Below are positions 46,746 through 59,049 of a stretch of 64,000 bases of DNA, piece after piece; the first letter of the stretch is position 1; every line of letters begins with the position of its first letter. This DNA comes from Notospermus geniculatus (lineage: Eukaryota; Nemertea; Pilidiophora; Heteronemertea; Lineidae). The DNA lies in assembly GCA_002633025.1 (NCBI GenBank), contig NMRB01000326.1, positions 237,760 through 301,759 of the forward strand. The letters are read 5' to 3'. Position numbers and translations under genes: made by a program. Below the pieces are notes generated by a model that did no database searches, was not told the origin of the DNA, and saw only the letters and a program-made list of their open reading frames with translations.

Positions 46746-47253
46746 NNNNNNNNNNNNNNNNNNNNNNNNNNNNNNNNNNNNNNNNNNNNNNNNNNNNNNN
46801 NNNNNNNNNNNNNNNNNNNNNNNNNNNNNNNNNNNNNNNNNNNNNNNNNNNNNNNNNNNNNNNNNNNNNNNNNNNNNNNNNNNNNNNNNNNNNNNNNNNN
46901 NNNNNNNNNNNNNNNNNNNNNNNNNNNNNNNNNNNNNNNNNNNNNNNNNNNNNNNNNNNNNNNNNNNNNNNNNNNNNNNNNNNNNNNNNNNNNNNNNNNN
47001 NNNNNNNNNNNNNNNNNNNNNNNNNNNNNNNNNNNNNNNNNNNNNNNNNNNNNNNNNNNNNNNNNNNNNNNNNNNNNNNNNNNNNNNNNNNNNNNNNNNN
47101 NNNNNNNNNNNNNNNNNNNNNNNNNNNNNNNNNNNNNNNNNNNNNNNNNNNNNNNNNNNNNNNNNNNNNNNNNNNNNNNNNNNNNNNNNNNNNNNNNNNN
47201 NNNNNNNNNNNNNNNNNNNNNNNNNNNNNNNNNNNNNNNNNNNNNNNNNNNNN
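46746..47253. other. Assembly gap (508 N)
   Basis: The bases flanking the gap match copy 2 at 59049 and 60068, where 1018 bp lie between. The gap size in copy 1 is therefore probably an underestimate. Long frames drawn through the Ns are meaningless. Confidence 0.97.
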
Positions 47254-47785
47254 TCGAAGGAGCCTCAGGCCTTGAGTCTCTCCCATGTGACAAACCGATC
47301 TGATATCGTGGACTGCTGATGATGCTCATACAGTGACCGAGCAGAGCAATAAACCCATTGTCATTAAAAAGATCAGTACACAACCATTATTATCGTCCAG
47401 ACATATCAAACAGGTGTCAATTTTCGTTCCAGATCAATCAATCAAACACATAAACAGAGAGAGAAACCGATAATTCATCACTCAGAGACGTGTTTTTTTT
47501 TCTAGCAACTGAAAGCGAGTGAGACGCGACTGGCGCCGGACAGCCTCGCAGGACATAATGCCAGAAGAAGTTCTGTCTGTTCATGCACAAGTCAGCAATT
47601 CTACAGGACAATGGTGTGAAAGAAATTACTTATGTCTGGGAACTGTTGATGACGGAATACTATTATATTGCATTTGTCAGAAGTAGAACAAGCCCATGTA
47701 TGTACTTTTGCGGGATTTAAACCTGCGACATCTCGCGTGTAGCAACCTTCGCCAGCATTCGGACAATAGTGCTCAGCACTGGATG

Positions 47786-47875
47786 GCGATTTTTGCTCAG
47801 TGGTGGGCCCTGTCGTATCTTATTGCTGTCAAGGGGTCCCATATGCAAGAGGCAGTGGGGTCGAATCCAGCAGAA
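47786..47875 (+). repeat. tRNA-derived SINE-like segment, copy 1
   Basis: TTGCTCAGTGGTGGG matches a polymerase III A box and GGGGTCGAATCC about 60 bp later matches a B box with one change. The segment does not fold as a complete tRNA. Upstream at about 47705-47735 a reverse-strand B-box-like phrase (GCAGGTTTAAATCCCGC) suggests a second tRNA-like relic. Confidence 0.5.
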
Positions 47876-48581
47876 GTGCTATATTCGTGTTGACTTCCTG
47901 TGTTTACGGGGAAAAGAAATTGGTGTGACGCGTAGGGTAGCCGGAAAACGCCGAAGGGGACTGAGTGGTCTTTCCTTGATCATATTCAACTGGCATTCAC
48001 ATTATAACATAGGCTCGCGTGCGTGAAGCAGGAATAGGTTTCTTGCCTAAAGGAGAGAAGAACCGACTGGCTTTGATGCAAACCCAGACTTTCTACCCCG
48101 GAGTCCGTCACTGGAGTACCACAACAACACCATTAAACCCAAGAGGCCATTTACCATCCAGGACATGACATCTCATCTATTCGTTGTCCCGCGAGTTTGG
48201 CAACTGAGACAAGATCGGTAAGTCAAAAGCCGGATAAGTCATCCCGTATACCTCATCTGCCAGTTTCCCCATTACGGCAACACCCCACGAGGAACAGGTG
48301 GATGTCACTTCATAGAATGATTAGACCATCGTCTTACTACCTAAAAGATGACACCCACGAGACAGCAGGGTGTTATACAGTGTACAAGGAAGGATGCCTC
48401 ATTTCTGACAAAAAACAATCAAACATGTTCTGCCTTGGGCAGGTGTTGGTGAACCACACGTCGATTGAAAGCTAGGCCTTGATCTGCTCATTTCGAACTT
48501 CTTTGGAGGAAGTTTCGAAGCGACCGACGTCGGCGACATCATGAGGTCAGCAGTAGCCAGTGCTGACATGCACCGGGACTG

Positions 48582-48781
48582 AATGAGGAACCTGCAGAAC
48601 TACCGCTACTGGGAGGCGCTGTGAGCGGTTGCACCTTTTTCGACGTCTCGTCCGTGTTGCACTGCGTCAAGGACGTCATGACACGACGTCATTACGTTAC
48701 TTTGCTCTGTTTTTGACGTCTTCGGTACAACCGCTCACAGCGCCGACCTGTCGGGATAAAAAGTTATGCGGGTTCCTCATT
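48582..48781. repeat. MITE, AATGAGGAACC family, copy 2
   Basis: Ends AATGAGGAACCTGCAGAAC and GGTTCCTCATT, with the inner inverted GGCGCTGTGAGCGGTTG arms. About 200 bp, close to the copy at 31072. Confidence 0.9.
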
Positions 48782-50302
48782 GCGTCAAGTTGATCAGACC
48801 CCGATTACACCGTTGGTACTGCAAATCGGAAACCACCCGGCTGGTCAGAGGTTGAAGCAGAAGCTAGCCTATTCTTTGATTAACTCAGAAATGGAAACAC
48901 TATGGTCAGACAACACGAGCTCTTGTGATATCTTTTTCATTTGGAAGAATATATATTGAATATGCCAATCGTAGCCTATAACGAGAAAAAACGGAGGTAA
49001 TTGGAAGAAACACGAGGCTGGTAAACGAGTCTAGACGAGACCATAATATCGGTTTTAAGAGTGCTAAAGGGAAGCTTGGATTCCATAGCTCTGAGCTATT
49101 TCCTCTTGCCCTTTACCTCAGCCAAATATGCACTCTTCAACTCGCGTCAGACGCCCTTATAAGGGCCGAGTTCATCGTACCGGAGGGGAAGGGCTGCAGA
49201 AAGCTGTTACTTATTAAACCCGGTGTTATGTCCGCTGTACACGATCAAATTTTTCATCCAATTTTTTGGAAACTCCGATTCTGGGTCTGTTGCGGCTTCA
49301 GTGTTTCATGGAGGTATTATTGAATACCTCCATGAATGTATAAACCCGCATGTATGTAGGCCTTTATTGAGCATATTCAGAAAATTGGATACAAATTTGA
49401 TCGTGTACAGTGGACATTTATAAACCACTTTTCGTATTGTCAAGGACAAACTTAGGGAGAGGACATCCCATTAGAGAGGGTAATAGATGAAATCTTGGAG
49501 TTGACGAACTTTTCTTTCAAAACCTGTCACATCAAAATTAGACATTGTCAATCCGTTTACGGCTGATTGTTCAACTCACACCCTCCGTTATCAGATTTGG
49601 TAAAACCTCTCCACATTATCCCTCCCTGAGATCGGATTCCCGAATCAATCCCAACTCTTGATAATCACCTCATTAAAGTTTTCATTTCAAATAAAATATC
49701 CGGTGTAGCTTTCAGAAAATAACCTTATTATTTAGTGACACCTCATTTAACTTGTCGTAGAATAACGAATCTGATGATGAAATGCGTAATTTCCAAATAA
49801 ATCGAAATCTACAAATGAGGTATTAACGGGCTCGCCTGCCGTGGTTTCTAATTCTGGCACTGATTGGTGATGGCATTAAGTGTCATTCGTTTTCTCTCAT
49901 TTGGTTGTCTGTCATCTAAAGCCTGGTCATCATCACGAATTTATCTCGATAGAAACTCAAAACTGCGAGCAATGGAGAGTTTAGAATCGTATCGAATGGT
50001 GTCGTCATTTCGGAGCACTGACCCCAGGTCCGTCTCCATGCCCACTAATGGCGAGTCGCAACAAGCCGTTGATGGAGCAGTCCGGAGGACATGAAATGAA
50101 TTCACGTAACAATAAGGTTTCAGTCAGAAGTGAGAGGAATGTCGGGCTGCAAAGCGTCACCATACTCAAAAGCCATTGATGCTCCTTCAAACCGGCCAAT
50201 TAGGATTGACATCCTTATCGGCTACAGCTGTGTCCTTCCCGTGACCACGAACACTAAAGCGGTGAATCCACTGACGCGATTTAGGCTTGACACGGGGTTT
50301 CG

Positions 50303-50356
50303 ATCCCTTGCGATCACCTTATATGGCAATCGGAAGTCAAGGTGATCGTAAGGGAT
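50303..50356. repeat. Short hairpin, copy 1
   Basis: ATCCCTTGCGATCACCTT is followed after 18 bases by AAGGTGATCGTAAGGGAT, inverted with one mismatch. The counterpart is at 63137-63190. It resembles a terminator hairpin in shape only; there is no gene context. Confidence 0.7.
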
Positions 50357-50454
50357 AGTACATGTATAAGGAAAATGGGAGGATCTGGATGGAAGACCCC
50401 ATCTCAAGCCAAAATCGCGTCAGTGGATTCGTCGCTTTATGCAGTGAATAAAAG

Positions 50455-50654
50455 GCTTTGTTCTTTCCTTGTCTTGTTGCTTCTGAACAAAGCTTTTTCC
50501 GCGTCTGTCGTTGTCGCGCCTTGAATAAACACCTTGACACCGCCACCACGACCGCGCACGCCGCGGCAAATGCTTTGTCCTTTCCTCGCCCCGTGCTTCT
50601 GAACAAAGCTTTCCCTCATTCGCGTTGTGTTTGTATAAACATTCCTTGACACCG
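50455..50654. repeat. Imperfect direct repeat, two units, copy 1
   Basis: Units starting at 50455 and 50572 share GCTTTGT(T/C)CTTTCCT, GCTTCTGAACAAAGCTTT and CCTTGACACCG in the same order. The counterpart lies near 63280-63480. Confidence 0.75.
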
Positions 50655-51173
50655 AAGTTAAGGACAGCCAACCTGGTTACTCCTACACGGCTTGCATATA
50701 AAGATTGTGCGACAAAAAACGGTAAAAGCGAAGAGAAATGATGGGCTAATGTTCTGACGACATTGATAACCCTCTGGATGGACACTAATGGAAACGGGGG
50801 CGCTTTCGACACGATGGTTGTCTTTCTTATACCGCTCTGCTCAACTTCAGTGACAAGATGGTAACATCATGATGGTAATGAAGGAAATAATCAGATATTC
50901 ACCCAGATATCTACTCTGTGTCAATTAGGACTGATGAAGGCGGTAAAACGCATCATGTGGTAATCAGCCGGTTCTTTCTGGCTTGCACCCTCCGTCCCCT
51001 GGGATAGGGAGCGAGTGCTTCTTTTGCTTTGACAGCTTACTGTTTCTTGAGGTACACACCTACAAGTAAGCATCCCGGGACATCAGTGTCACCACGTGTT
51101 ACTAGTAAAACCTCAACGACAGCTTGATGAAATGACACGGCCCGTATTCGTTTACAATAAATCGGAAAGTCGT

Positions 51174-51551
51174 CTCCGAATAGTTCGCAAATTTTCGACC
51201 CCAATTTTCGCCCGTATTCGTTTCGTTCCGTTCCGCTCAAATTAATTTACTACACTCCCCAGATGGTTCTTGTGGCCGAAGGTGATTTCAATCCACGTCG
51301 ATGACTTTGAAACTAAATTGAACTGGTATAATTTACACTTGAGGCACTTGAAATCACTATTGTTGTTGATAATTAATTTCAACCCGCCTTAAGCTCAAGT
51401 TAACTTCATGCATTGCTGATGATGTTTAGAGGCAGTGTACCCCAGAACCACCCACGTCAACCAAACTTTATTCCACCCTGAGGATGAACTCTGCCATTTA
51501 GTGTAACCCTCATCCTGATTACTAAAATGAGATTGATATACTATATAGATA
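51174..51551. other. Segment between the two visible 12-kb copies
   Basis: This belongs to the end of copy 1 or to a unique spacer; the matching part of copy 2 would lie past the window edge. Near 51174-51215 the minus strand shares GGGGTCGAAAATTTG and GGAGACGAC with 4440-4510. No gene. Confidence 0.5.
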
Positions 51552-51894
51552 AGAAGCAAGAAGAAAATTAAACGTATTTGCACGCTCCCTATGAGACCAA
51601 TTCTGTCTCAGCACCACCACTATCGCTGGGGGGTATTCTTGCTGCAATGGCTGCTGTTGATCTGATATTTTTGACGCATTGATATTCCCTCCGGTATGTG
51701 TCCGCCATGATTGCTAAAGGTACCGCAGTAACGCTTCATTAACCCGGACAATCGTGACTGCTAAGCAGGACAGGTTCAAAAAAGCAAAACTAATAGGTTG
51801 GGCTTCAGGTTACATGGACGTTTTTATGTCATCAGATTACACCCGAGGCTAGGATCAGGAAACCACGATGTTATGACGAAGATGAGATTCGTAA

Positions 51895-52110
51895 TACTAG
51901 TGTCCCACTGGCGAATTTCGGCCTGCGACAAGGGACGAATGAAAAATCCGTAGATCTTCGTAGACTGTCGTCTGTGTTCGTAGTGATTCTCTGGCTCCAT
52001 GATCCTATGCAAAACACATTAATGCTAAATATCGCAGCTTGTCGAGGGAATGTCGCAGACTTCAGATTCGCCCCTTGTCGTGGGAAAAAGTCGCCAGTGG
52101 GACACTAGTA
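51895..52110. repeat. Harbinger-type MITE, present only in copy 2
   Basis: A 216-bp element with perfect 20-bp inverted ends TACTAGTGTCCCACTGGCGA. TAA flanks both sides (51892-51894 and 52111-52113). The same place in copy 1 (about 39825-39827) has a single TAA and no element, so the filled and empty sites are both visible. TAA is the usual PIF/Harbinger target duplication. No ORF, so it would need transposase from elsewhere. Confidence 0.95.
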
Positions 52111-53237
52111 TAAACCCTGCGACGAACCATGAAAATGAAAGCTTCTTTTTGGAAGTAAAGAAGGTACACGCCCAAATATCTTTGTCAAAAATCTTCGGCA
52201 ATTTTCGTTCACCTACGAAACAATGATGTGTAGACTTTGAGAAGACGACCTGGCAGGACTAAGGGACAGATTGACGCAGAGCAACTTACTCACTTATCAG
52301 CATAAAAAAATCATCGTTTGAACACTTCCTTCGGGGGCTCCACCATTAGAGAGGCATTCTCAGCTAAACAACCATTACATTTACAATCATGGTACGCTAG
52401 TGTATATTAGGGCTCAAGATTGTTTATATTCATCCATTAAGCCAGAAAAAATACCACCTCTGTTTGCGGAACAGACAGGGTATAAAAACTAGTGGTTTCT
52501 GTGGTGTACCACAAATGGCTTTTAAAAGGAACATTATTTCATGATGGGGTGAGTTTTTCCGCAGTATCAGTGGTCATCTTATCCGTGAGTAACAGTTCCC
52601 ATGGTTAATTCACCATCACCATCAAGCGCATTAATCAAGCTCCGTTAGACTCCTACAGGGAAATGAAAGCCCTGTCCGCATTCACAGCGGCTTGTTACAC
52701 ACAATTAACGATTCGTTATGCATTTTTTGACTTGTGTTCGGCTCTGCCAGGAATACAAATGTTCTAATTTTCCTATCTTCTTTCTTAATGCATGGCTTAG
52801 AGCTTCGTCCCATTTGTGTCGTTATCTGTTTGGCTATTTTGAAAGTAAAATATCGTGGCTTTCATAACGTGGGCGACACAAAAACCGTCACTATCACAGT
52901 GATTCCCGATGCCTAAGGTTATGATATTCTGGGATAACAAATGGATGGAGATTTGTTGGACTCGAGAAACACGGGATTCCCTCTCTCCATATATGTTTAA
53001 AGATGCAGACATTGTCTGCACAATCTCGGCGTCTATCCCCCAAATCATAAAGACGGACACAGGGGACAGAGCAGTTGTTCTTTTGCGAAGATAAAACGAG
53101 AAAGAATCAGTGCACCCTGGAGAGCGACTGTTGTCTATGATCAGCAGTCCCATTGAGGGAACAGACTGAAGGAAAGAAGATCAGCTTGAAAACACTGTTC
53201 AAGAAGCTATCTTGTTTCCTAAGATACCGTTGAGACA

Positions 53238-53549
53238 AACAACATACGGTTGAATGACTCCTGAGGTGAAGTCGTAAGGCCAGCAGCACGCCAGGCGATA
53301 TCGCAAGCGATCTGATCGCCACCGAGCAAATCCGGCTGTTGATACCAGGTGTGGGCTGCTGGACAGCAATTCGTGGAATCTTCTCGCCAGCGATGTTCGC
53401 CCAATGTCAAAGAATACCAAAGCCGATATCGGCTAGTGCGGTGGCTGGCGAGAATACTGTGGCGATGTCGTTTGGTGTGCTTCTGGTTTAGCTTTGATTT
53501 TGAAACCAAACAACATTGGGTCGAATGGCTCCTGTGGTGTAGTCGTGAG
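53238..53549. repeat. Element flanked by direct repeats, copy 2
   Basis: Counterpart of 40950-41222. The second direct repeat is preceded by a 38-bp insertion (53470-53507) that is missing from copy 1. The inverted tip on the right side has decayed (CGATATCGGCTAGTGCGG). Confidence 0.7.
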
Positions 53550-54599
53550 AGAGAAGAATTTTATTGCAGACTTGACTGCTAAGGGTAGCAGCAGCTGAAT
53601 GAAAAAAGGGTGACATGACAGAGTCAAGTGTCTTACGAGAGGCAGTCATACTACATGAACTCCGAACTTTACCCACGTAAATCCACGTAAAGAAAGCTGG
53701 CTGTCAATCATAGTAAAATAAGCCGCAATCTTTAAAACCCTCCGGCGGAAGCCGACCAACTTTATCCAAGCCGGAATCCATCCAGCTTGTTCTTTCATCG
53801 AAGAGATTGTTGCGAGACGGGAACAATAATCTTTTTGGATTACGAGTCCCATTGTGCGGCGGTAAGATCTGTTCAGCTGCTGAAACTGATCGAGGCACGC
53901 TATCATCGTGACGAGCGTATGTACTACAGCAACCTTCAACTGGGTGGGGAATTTAGGGGGAAAGATCAGCGACAGTCCCACCGGGCAGGAGTGAGAGCAG
54001 TAGGCTATATGATTTCCAAATCTTCCCCTCCATAGCACATGCAGAAAGGACATCTCAGCAGTTAACCAAAACTTACAGCTATACTTGAATTGCTCTTGTC
54101 ACAGTTCACCCCATTCACTCCTGTCATCTTTTTCATACTCATTGTTATATGTTATATTATGTTGTCGCTGATATCAAATTGGATGACGTGACCAGCAAGC
54201 CCGATAGCCTTCCACAATTATGTGCTGACCATACAAACTCTTTACGAGCGGCTATTCGTCTTCTTAATGGTCAAGTAAGCGATCACAAGGCCGTTTCCAC
54301 GCTTGTTTAAGCGCTACAAAATGCTCCAATGAGATTACATGTATTTAAAGTAGTGTAATTACTATGGGTTGCTGTCGTTTCTTCATATGGAAAACGGTAA
54401 CATTGTTCTGCTCAGCTAAGTTTTGCTACAAACAGGGCAACTGGGATGACGGCACAACTGTATCGCAGGATTTAACCATATGATATGCAGGACTCGATTG
54501 AGACTCAGACAAACTCACCAACTACCATTTCATCTTCTTAGAGCAACTGGAAGGCTTCATTGCAAAGTGTAGGCCTATTCAAAGAGCCTTGGCCTACAG

Positions 54600-54701
54600 C
54601 ATCCTGAGAACAGGGGTTCTTAGCGCTGGCTACATTCGTCACCACACACAAACGGTGACGAAGGGAGCGAGCGCTAAGAACTCCCTGATGTTCTCAGGAT
54701 G
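54600..54701. repeat. 102-bp hairpin, copy 2
   Basis: Counterpart of 42268-42369 with two changes in the left arm (GGCTACATTCGTCACC), which introduce mismatches in the stem; the right arm is unchanged. Confidence 0.85.
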
Positions 54702-55360
54702 GCCTACAGGGACAAGGACATGGAAGGACATTTTGATATGGAAGAGAGAGAATGAATCGAAGGCAGGAACGGCAAGGGTAGTCTCAGGCTGGTGGGTTGG
54801 TCGTCCATCATCACACCAAAGTCGACTGTAGTTACTTGATGTTGGACAGACGATTATGAGACCAATGGCTTTTTTCAAACTAATGTGCGATCTTTCTCCA
54901 TACAGCGTTCTTGAGGCAAATTCCGAAGCAGTTGTTTTGTCAAATAAGATCAATCCAAGTGATAACTTCATAGTCAAGTGAAGTGGGGTACATCGCGTGA
55001 GATTTAATGGCAAATTACAAGGTTACACGGCATACTGCTGCCATAACATCTCGTTTTCTTCATAAACAGCTGAATCAAACAATATTTCATCTTAATGGTC
55101 TCAAAGTCTCTAATGCAAATTGCCATATCTTTCAAGAATGCCATGTTTATGTAAATTTCAGTGTGACGGAACACATTTTCTCACTGATTTATGTTTTCTT
55201 AACAAGCTGAACATGCAACTTTCCGATTAATAACCTATCGCCGTTAATACCTGCGCAAGCTGAGTTGAGACGTGTGATGGGCGACTTTTATCCAATCAGC
55301 TGCGACAGAACCGTTGTATATCGTTTCCACGACGTAACTAACATCGCTTTGTTGGGTTGC

Positions 55361-55489
55361 GCGTTTTGCCCCCGGGTTTATGTCATAGGACGACGTCAGC
55401 AATGCGTTTTGCCCCGGCTTTGCGTCTTGATGACGACGTCAGCAATGCATTTTGCCCCGACTTTGCGTCATGACGACGATGTCAGCAAT
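55361..55489. repeat. 43-bp tandem repeat, three units, copy 2
   Basis: Same three 43-bp units as 43041-43169, apparently unchanged. Confidence 0.9.
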
Positions 55490-55770
55490 GGCGGACATTG
55501 TTGAAGTTACGTCCTGGAAACCATGAATAAACCACAGTACACTGACATACGTCTATACACTTTAAACATCACGCTTTTGGAAGACGTTATTCCATTTTAT
55601 AGCCCGACAAGGAAACATTTAAACGAACAAAGATACCATCATGAGCCTCTAGGGGCTATATCACCGTCGGAAATCTCTCCCTAACATTTCAATGTTGGCA
55701 AATTAACGTTTAGATTGAAACTTTTTAAGTGTGCTGACAAAACATGGAGGTTATTAGCATTTCACATTAG

Positions 55771-55897
55771 ACAGTTTTCGCAAAGCCCCCGAAACGCCGA
55801 CGCGAACGTCTATCCTATTATTCGCTGCTCCCTTTCGTGGCATCGAACAGTGGGATTGGCGTTAGCGTCAGCGTTTTGGGGGCTTTGCGAAAACTCT
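55771..55897. repeat. MITE, AGTTTTCGCAAAG family, copy 3
   Basis: Counterpart of 43451-43577 with one change in the left tip (ACAGTTTTCG). Part of the 12-kb duplication, not a new insertion. Confidence 0.9.
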
Positions 55898-56905
55898 ATT
55901 CTCATAGCGCAGGCAGACCTCTGGCAAAGACTACATCCTTGCGAAACATCTTTTGTCTTCAACTGAGCTCAGTGATTCTTGGTTTGATTGGGCATTCAAA
56001 GCAGCCTGACAAGGGTCGATTGGAGAATAGGGTGACACACAGCAAGAATGCGAGCAAAAAGTATAGGCCTAGGCCTAATTATTGTCGTTGTGCATACAAA
56101 GGGGAAAGTCACATTCGTCAAACCACGCACAACAGCATTTTGGTGGATAGAAAAAAAACAAAGCCAGGGCAACTTGAAACCATTGATTATTGTTCGGAGA
56201 CACTGGAAGCAATCCTGCAAAACAATAGATTTTATCGCCAGTGGATTCGCACATCAAGCGTCTCTTGTGGACACAAAGGCATGAACAATAGGGTAAAGAA
56301 GGACATAAAGCCAAGGTCGACCGCTTTGTTCTCCACAATGAACAACATAGAGAGAAAGTCAAGCACTCCCATAAGTACATTAACCGGGTGAAATGTTACC
56401 TTTGATGGCAGTGTTTTACCATAAATGGTAAATCTCGTGTTGGTGGAGTTCCACGAATCTGTGGTTGTTGGAAAGTGTTTCAGCTACGAAAAACATCCAT
56501 CGAAAAATAGAACTTATGATGGAGAGCATCCATTAGTTGTTCAGAAGTAGATGACACAAGTCTAAAGTGCATTCCTCTTGCTTTGGAAGTGTTGATGGTT
56601 AGCAGAGATAGAATCAATGAAAAATATTCATGACCGATCTGTTTATCTTTACCATTTCATGCCGAAGCCATTCTGTCGAAAACATGACAAAAGTTTGAAA
56701 TTCACGCAAGGTCCTTCACGTAGATATTCATTGGAAATCTCTCCGTGAGTACTTTCCAATGAATACCTATGTGACACGGTTACTGTATGATTTTAGCATT
56801 TGGAAGATTACTTTTCATGGAACTGCCAGTGGCAGTAAAAGGCCCCGAAACGCCTCGTTCTATGAGGTATTTTTGTATGGAACCGTCTCACAGAGAATAA
56901 CAATA

Positions 56906-57054
56906 GGGAGGTTTCGAAATCAAACGATAAACGTAAACTTTACGACAACGTTATTTTTCGTACTACACATTAGCCAGATTTTATATTGCATTTTCGGTAC
57001 AAAAATAACGCTGTCGTTAACGTTTACGTTTATCGCTTGATTTCGAAACCTCCC
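56906..57054. repeat. 149-bp MITE, GGGAGGTTT family, copy 3
   Basis: Counterpart of 44594-44742, also 149 bp and flanked by TA. Its left tip keeps GGGAGGTTTCGAAATCAAAC, so here both arms match better than in copy 1. Confidence 0.92.
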
Positions 57055-59049
57055 TATTGACTGTGTTTGTACTCGAACAAATCGTTATTTGATGTTGTGC
57101 ACACTCGTCTCACCGGGACGCCAGCATCGAAATCTGGCTTTAGGCAGAATTCCCTTCGTCATTGAGAACATCGATAATGCATTTGTTGAGATTTTGTGAT
57201 TGTGTAATGATGTATTCTTACCAATGGGTACCTCGAGTTGTGGTACAAAGATCAGAGAAAAGGAGAACGATAGAACATTATGTGGTACTTCAAAGATCTA
57301 CGGCTTAGCTTCGAGTTACATTTTATTCTTCAACAATATGCCGATTACGGTCGATTTATTGTAAGATGAGGGCTGATGGTTGCTGCGCGTTGTATCACGT
57401 CACAAAGCTAACCCCTGGGACGATCCCGCAAACTCAGGAAGACGTTTCATCTACCGAGGCATACAACGTAGCTGACATTATTCAAATGATTAATGGACAG
57501 TATTGGAAGAAACCACCCACTTTGAACCAAAAGCAGAACGATTTCAAAGCCTCTTTATTGAGAGTAACTCTTGTTTGTTACCGCGAATCCTCCAGTGACA
57601 TTGCACGTGTAATCAAGGCTCTACATCAGAAAGCTTGTGAACCTGTAATCAACAAGGGTCTGCAGGCTTTGATCAAGGAATACAGTTATAACTAGTTGAA
57701 ACCCTGCTGACTGTAGAACTCGAACGATACAGGACAAATTAGACATGGTCCATTTCTAATGACAATTGCCATGAGTGCCGTTTACACGACAGGCAAAAAT
57801 CAACATGCGATCCGATTGAATCCGATTGTGGTTCAAAACTCTTGCGTGTAAACGCTACCCAATGAGGTTCAATGAGGTTTTGCGGATAATTCCCACATAC
57901 TGATGACGTCATTGTTTTTGCGGATATAATCCGTCCATAATGATGACGTCATTCGGTATCTGGCGGTGTGTTGGCTCCTTATTGGTCGGTTTTTGCTCCC
58001 CGTAAATTCAAAATCCCCAAAGTATTTGTCATACTATGAGAGTCAACAACTTTGCTCGTTCAACTACTCAAGGAAATTTCAAGATACCTCAAGAGAGGTT
58101 AAAGACATATCGGGGAAGCGGTGTCATCGGAAATGCCCATACAAACTGACGAAATAGATCCAGGCTGACATGGCGGCATGAATAAAACAAGAGAGCAAGT
58201 CTCGCGAGACGAGACGAGACGAGATAATCTCAATGTCGTGCATAACTAACAGAGCCGCTTGACACACCCATTGGGAGGTGGCGACATGGCCAGTTAGAAG
58301 TAACGAGTGGCCTCGAGTGGCGTCTCTTTATGTGGAAGGACGGAGGGAGGACGGATCTGGTCAAGTTTGTTCTTTCCTTTCCTGAACATCCATATACACC
58401 AGTAGTGGAATACAATGTCTAGAGAAGAGGCCATTCAAAACGGCTGGTGAAAGGCGGGAGGACTATCTTGGCCAGCAGGAGGACCCCGAACCCTTCGGAA
58501 GGACAGTTGGAATAGAGAGAAGGGTAATGATGGAGGCTAGAGCCCACTCATCAAGTCCTTTCCTGTCGACCAGTCACCACACTCGCAGCGAGTCACAGCA
58601 ACATCATCAACTCCACCTTAATGATAGTGAACATCATCATCTTTCCCGTCACAAAAGAGAACGTATCCTTTCAGACAAAAATGTGAAGTCCCCCCGGACA
58701 CCTGCTCCACGACCATTGACTCTGATTTTCTAACCTCGGTAAAGACATGGCTGATAAGATCGATGTACGTTTGTTTGAAGTTTCTCTGCCGGGATCGTGT
58801 AAACTATCGATCCCGAAGTCAGTGGGTACATCAAATACCCATGTCTTTTTAGATCAATACCAATATCTGGTGCTGCTGTGGAGATGCGCCGCGACATTCT
58901 TCGCTTGACTCTTCTGAAAACAGCTAAAAGTTCTCTACACAGATCAAATGACGAATGAGTGTCGTTTTCCGAAGCAGACGAATGGAACCCAAAGGAAAGG
59001 ACCAAGAACTGTCCTTGCTGAATTCGTACTTAACAAGGAAATGGCGAGG

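Larger units (their letters stand above)
39484..51173. repeat. 12-kb duplicated unit, copy 1
   Basis: It aligns in direct order with 51552-64000. The first shared bases are AGAAGCAAGAAGAAAATTAA and the last visible ones are ATCGGAAAGTCGT, where the window ends in copy 2. The offset grows from 12068 to 12827 because of a 216-bp insertion in copy 2, the undersized N gap in copy 1 and many small indels. No gene was recognised in the unit. Its extent past 51173 cannot be judged. Confidence 0.95.

Noticed and set aside
46640-47383. Long open frames crossing the N run
   Set aside because: The Ns hide any stop codons; copy 2, which has real sequence there, shows no such frame.
50303-50356. Terminator-like hairpin
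   Set aside because: Rho-independent terminators are a bacterial feature and no gene or T-run accompanies it; it is listed only as a hairpin.
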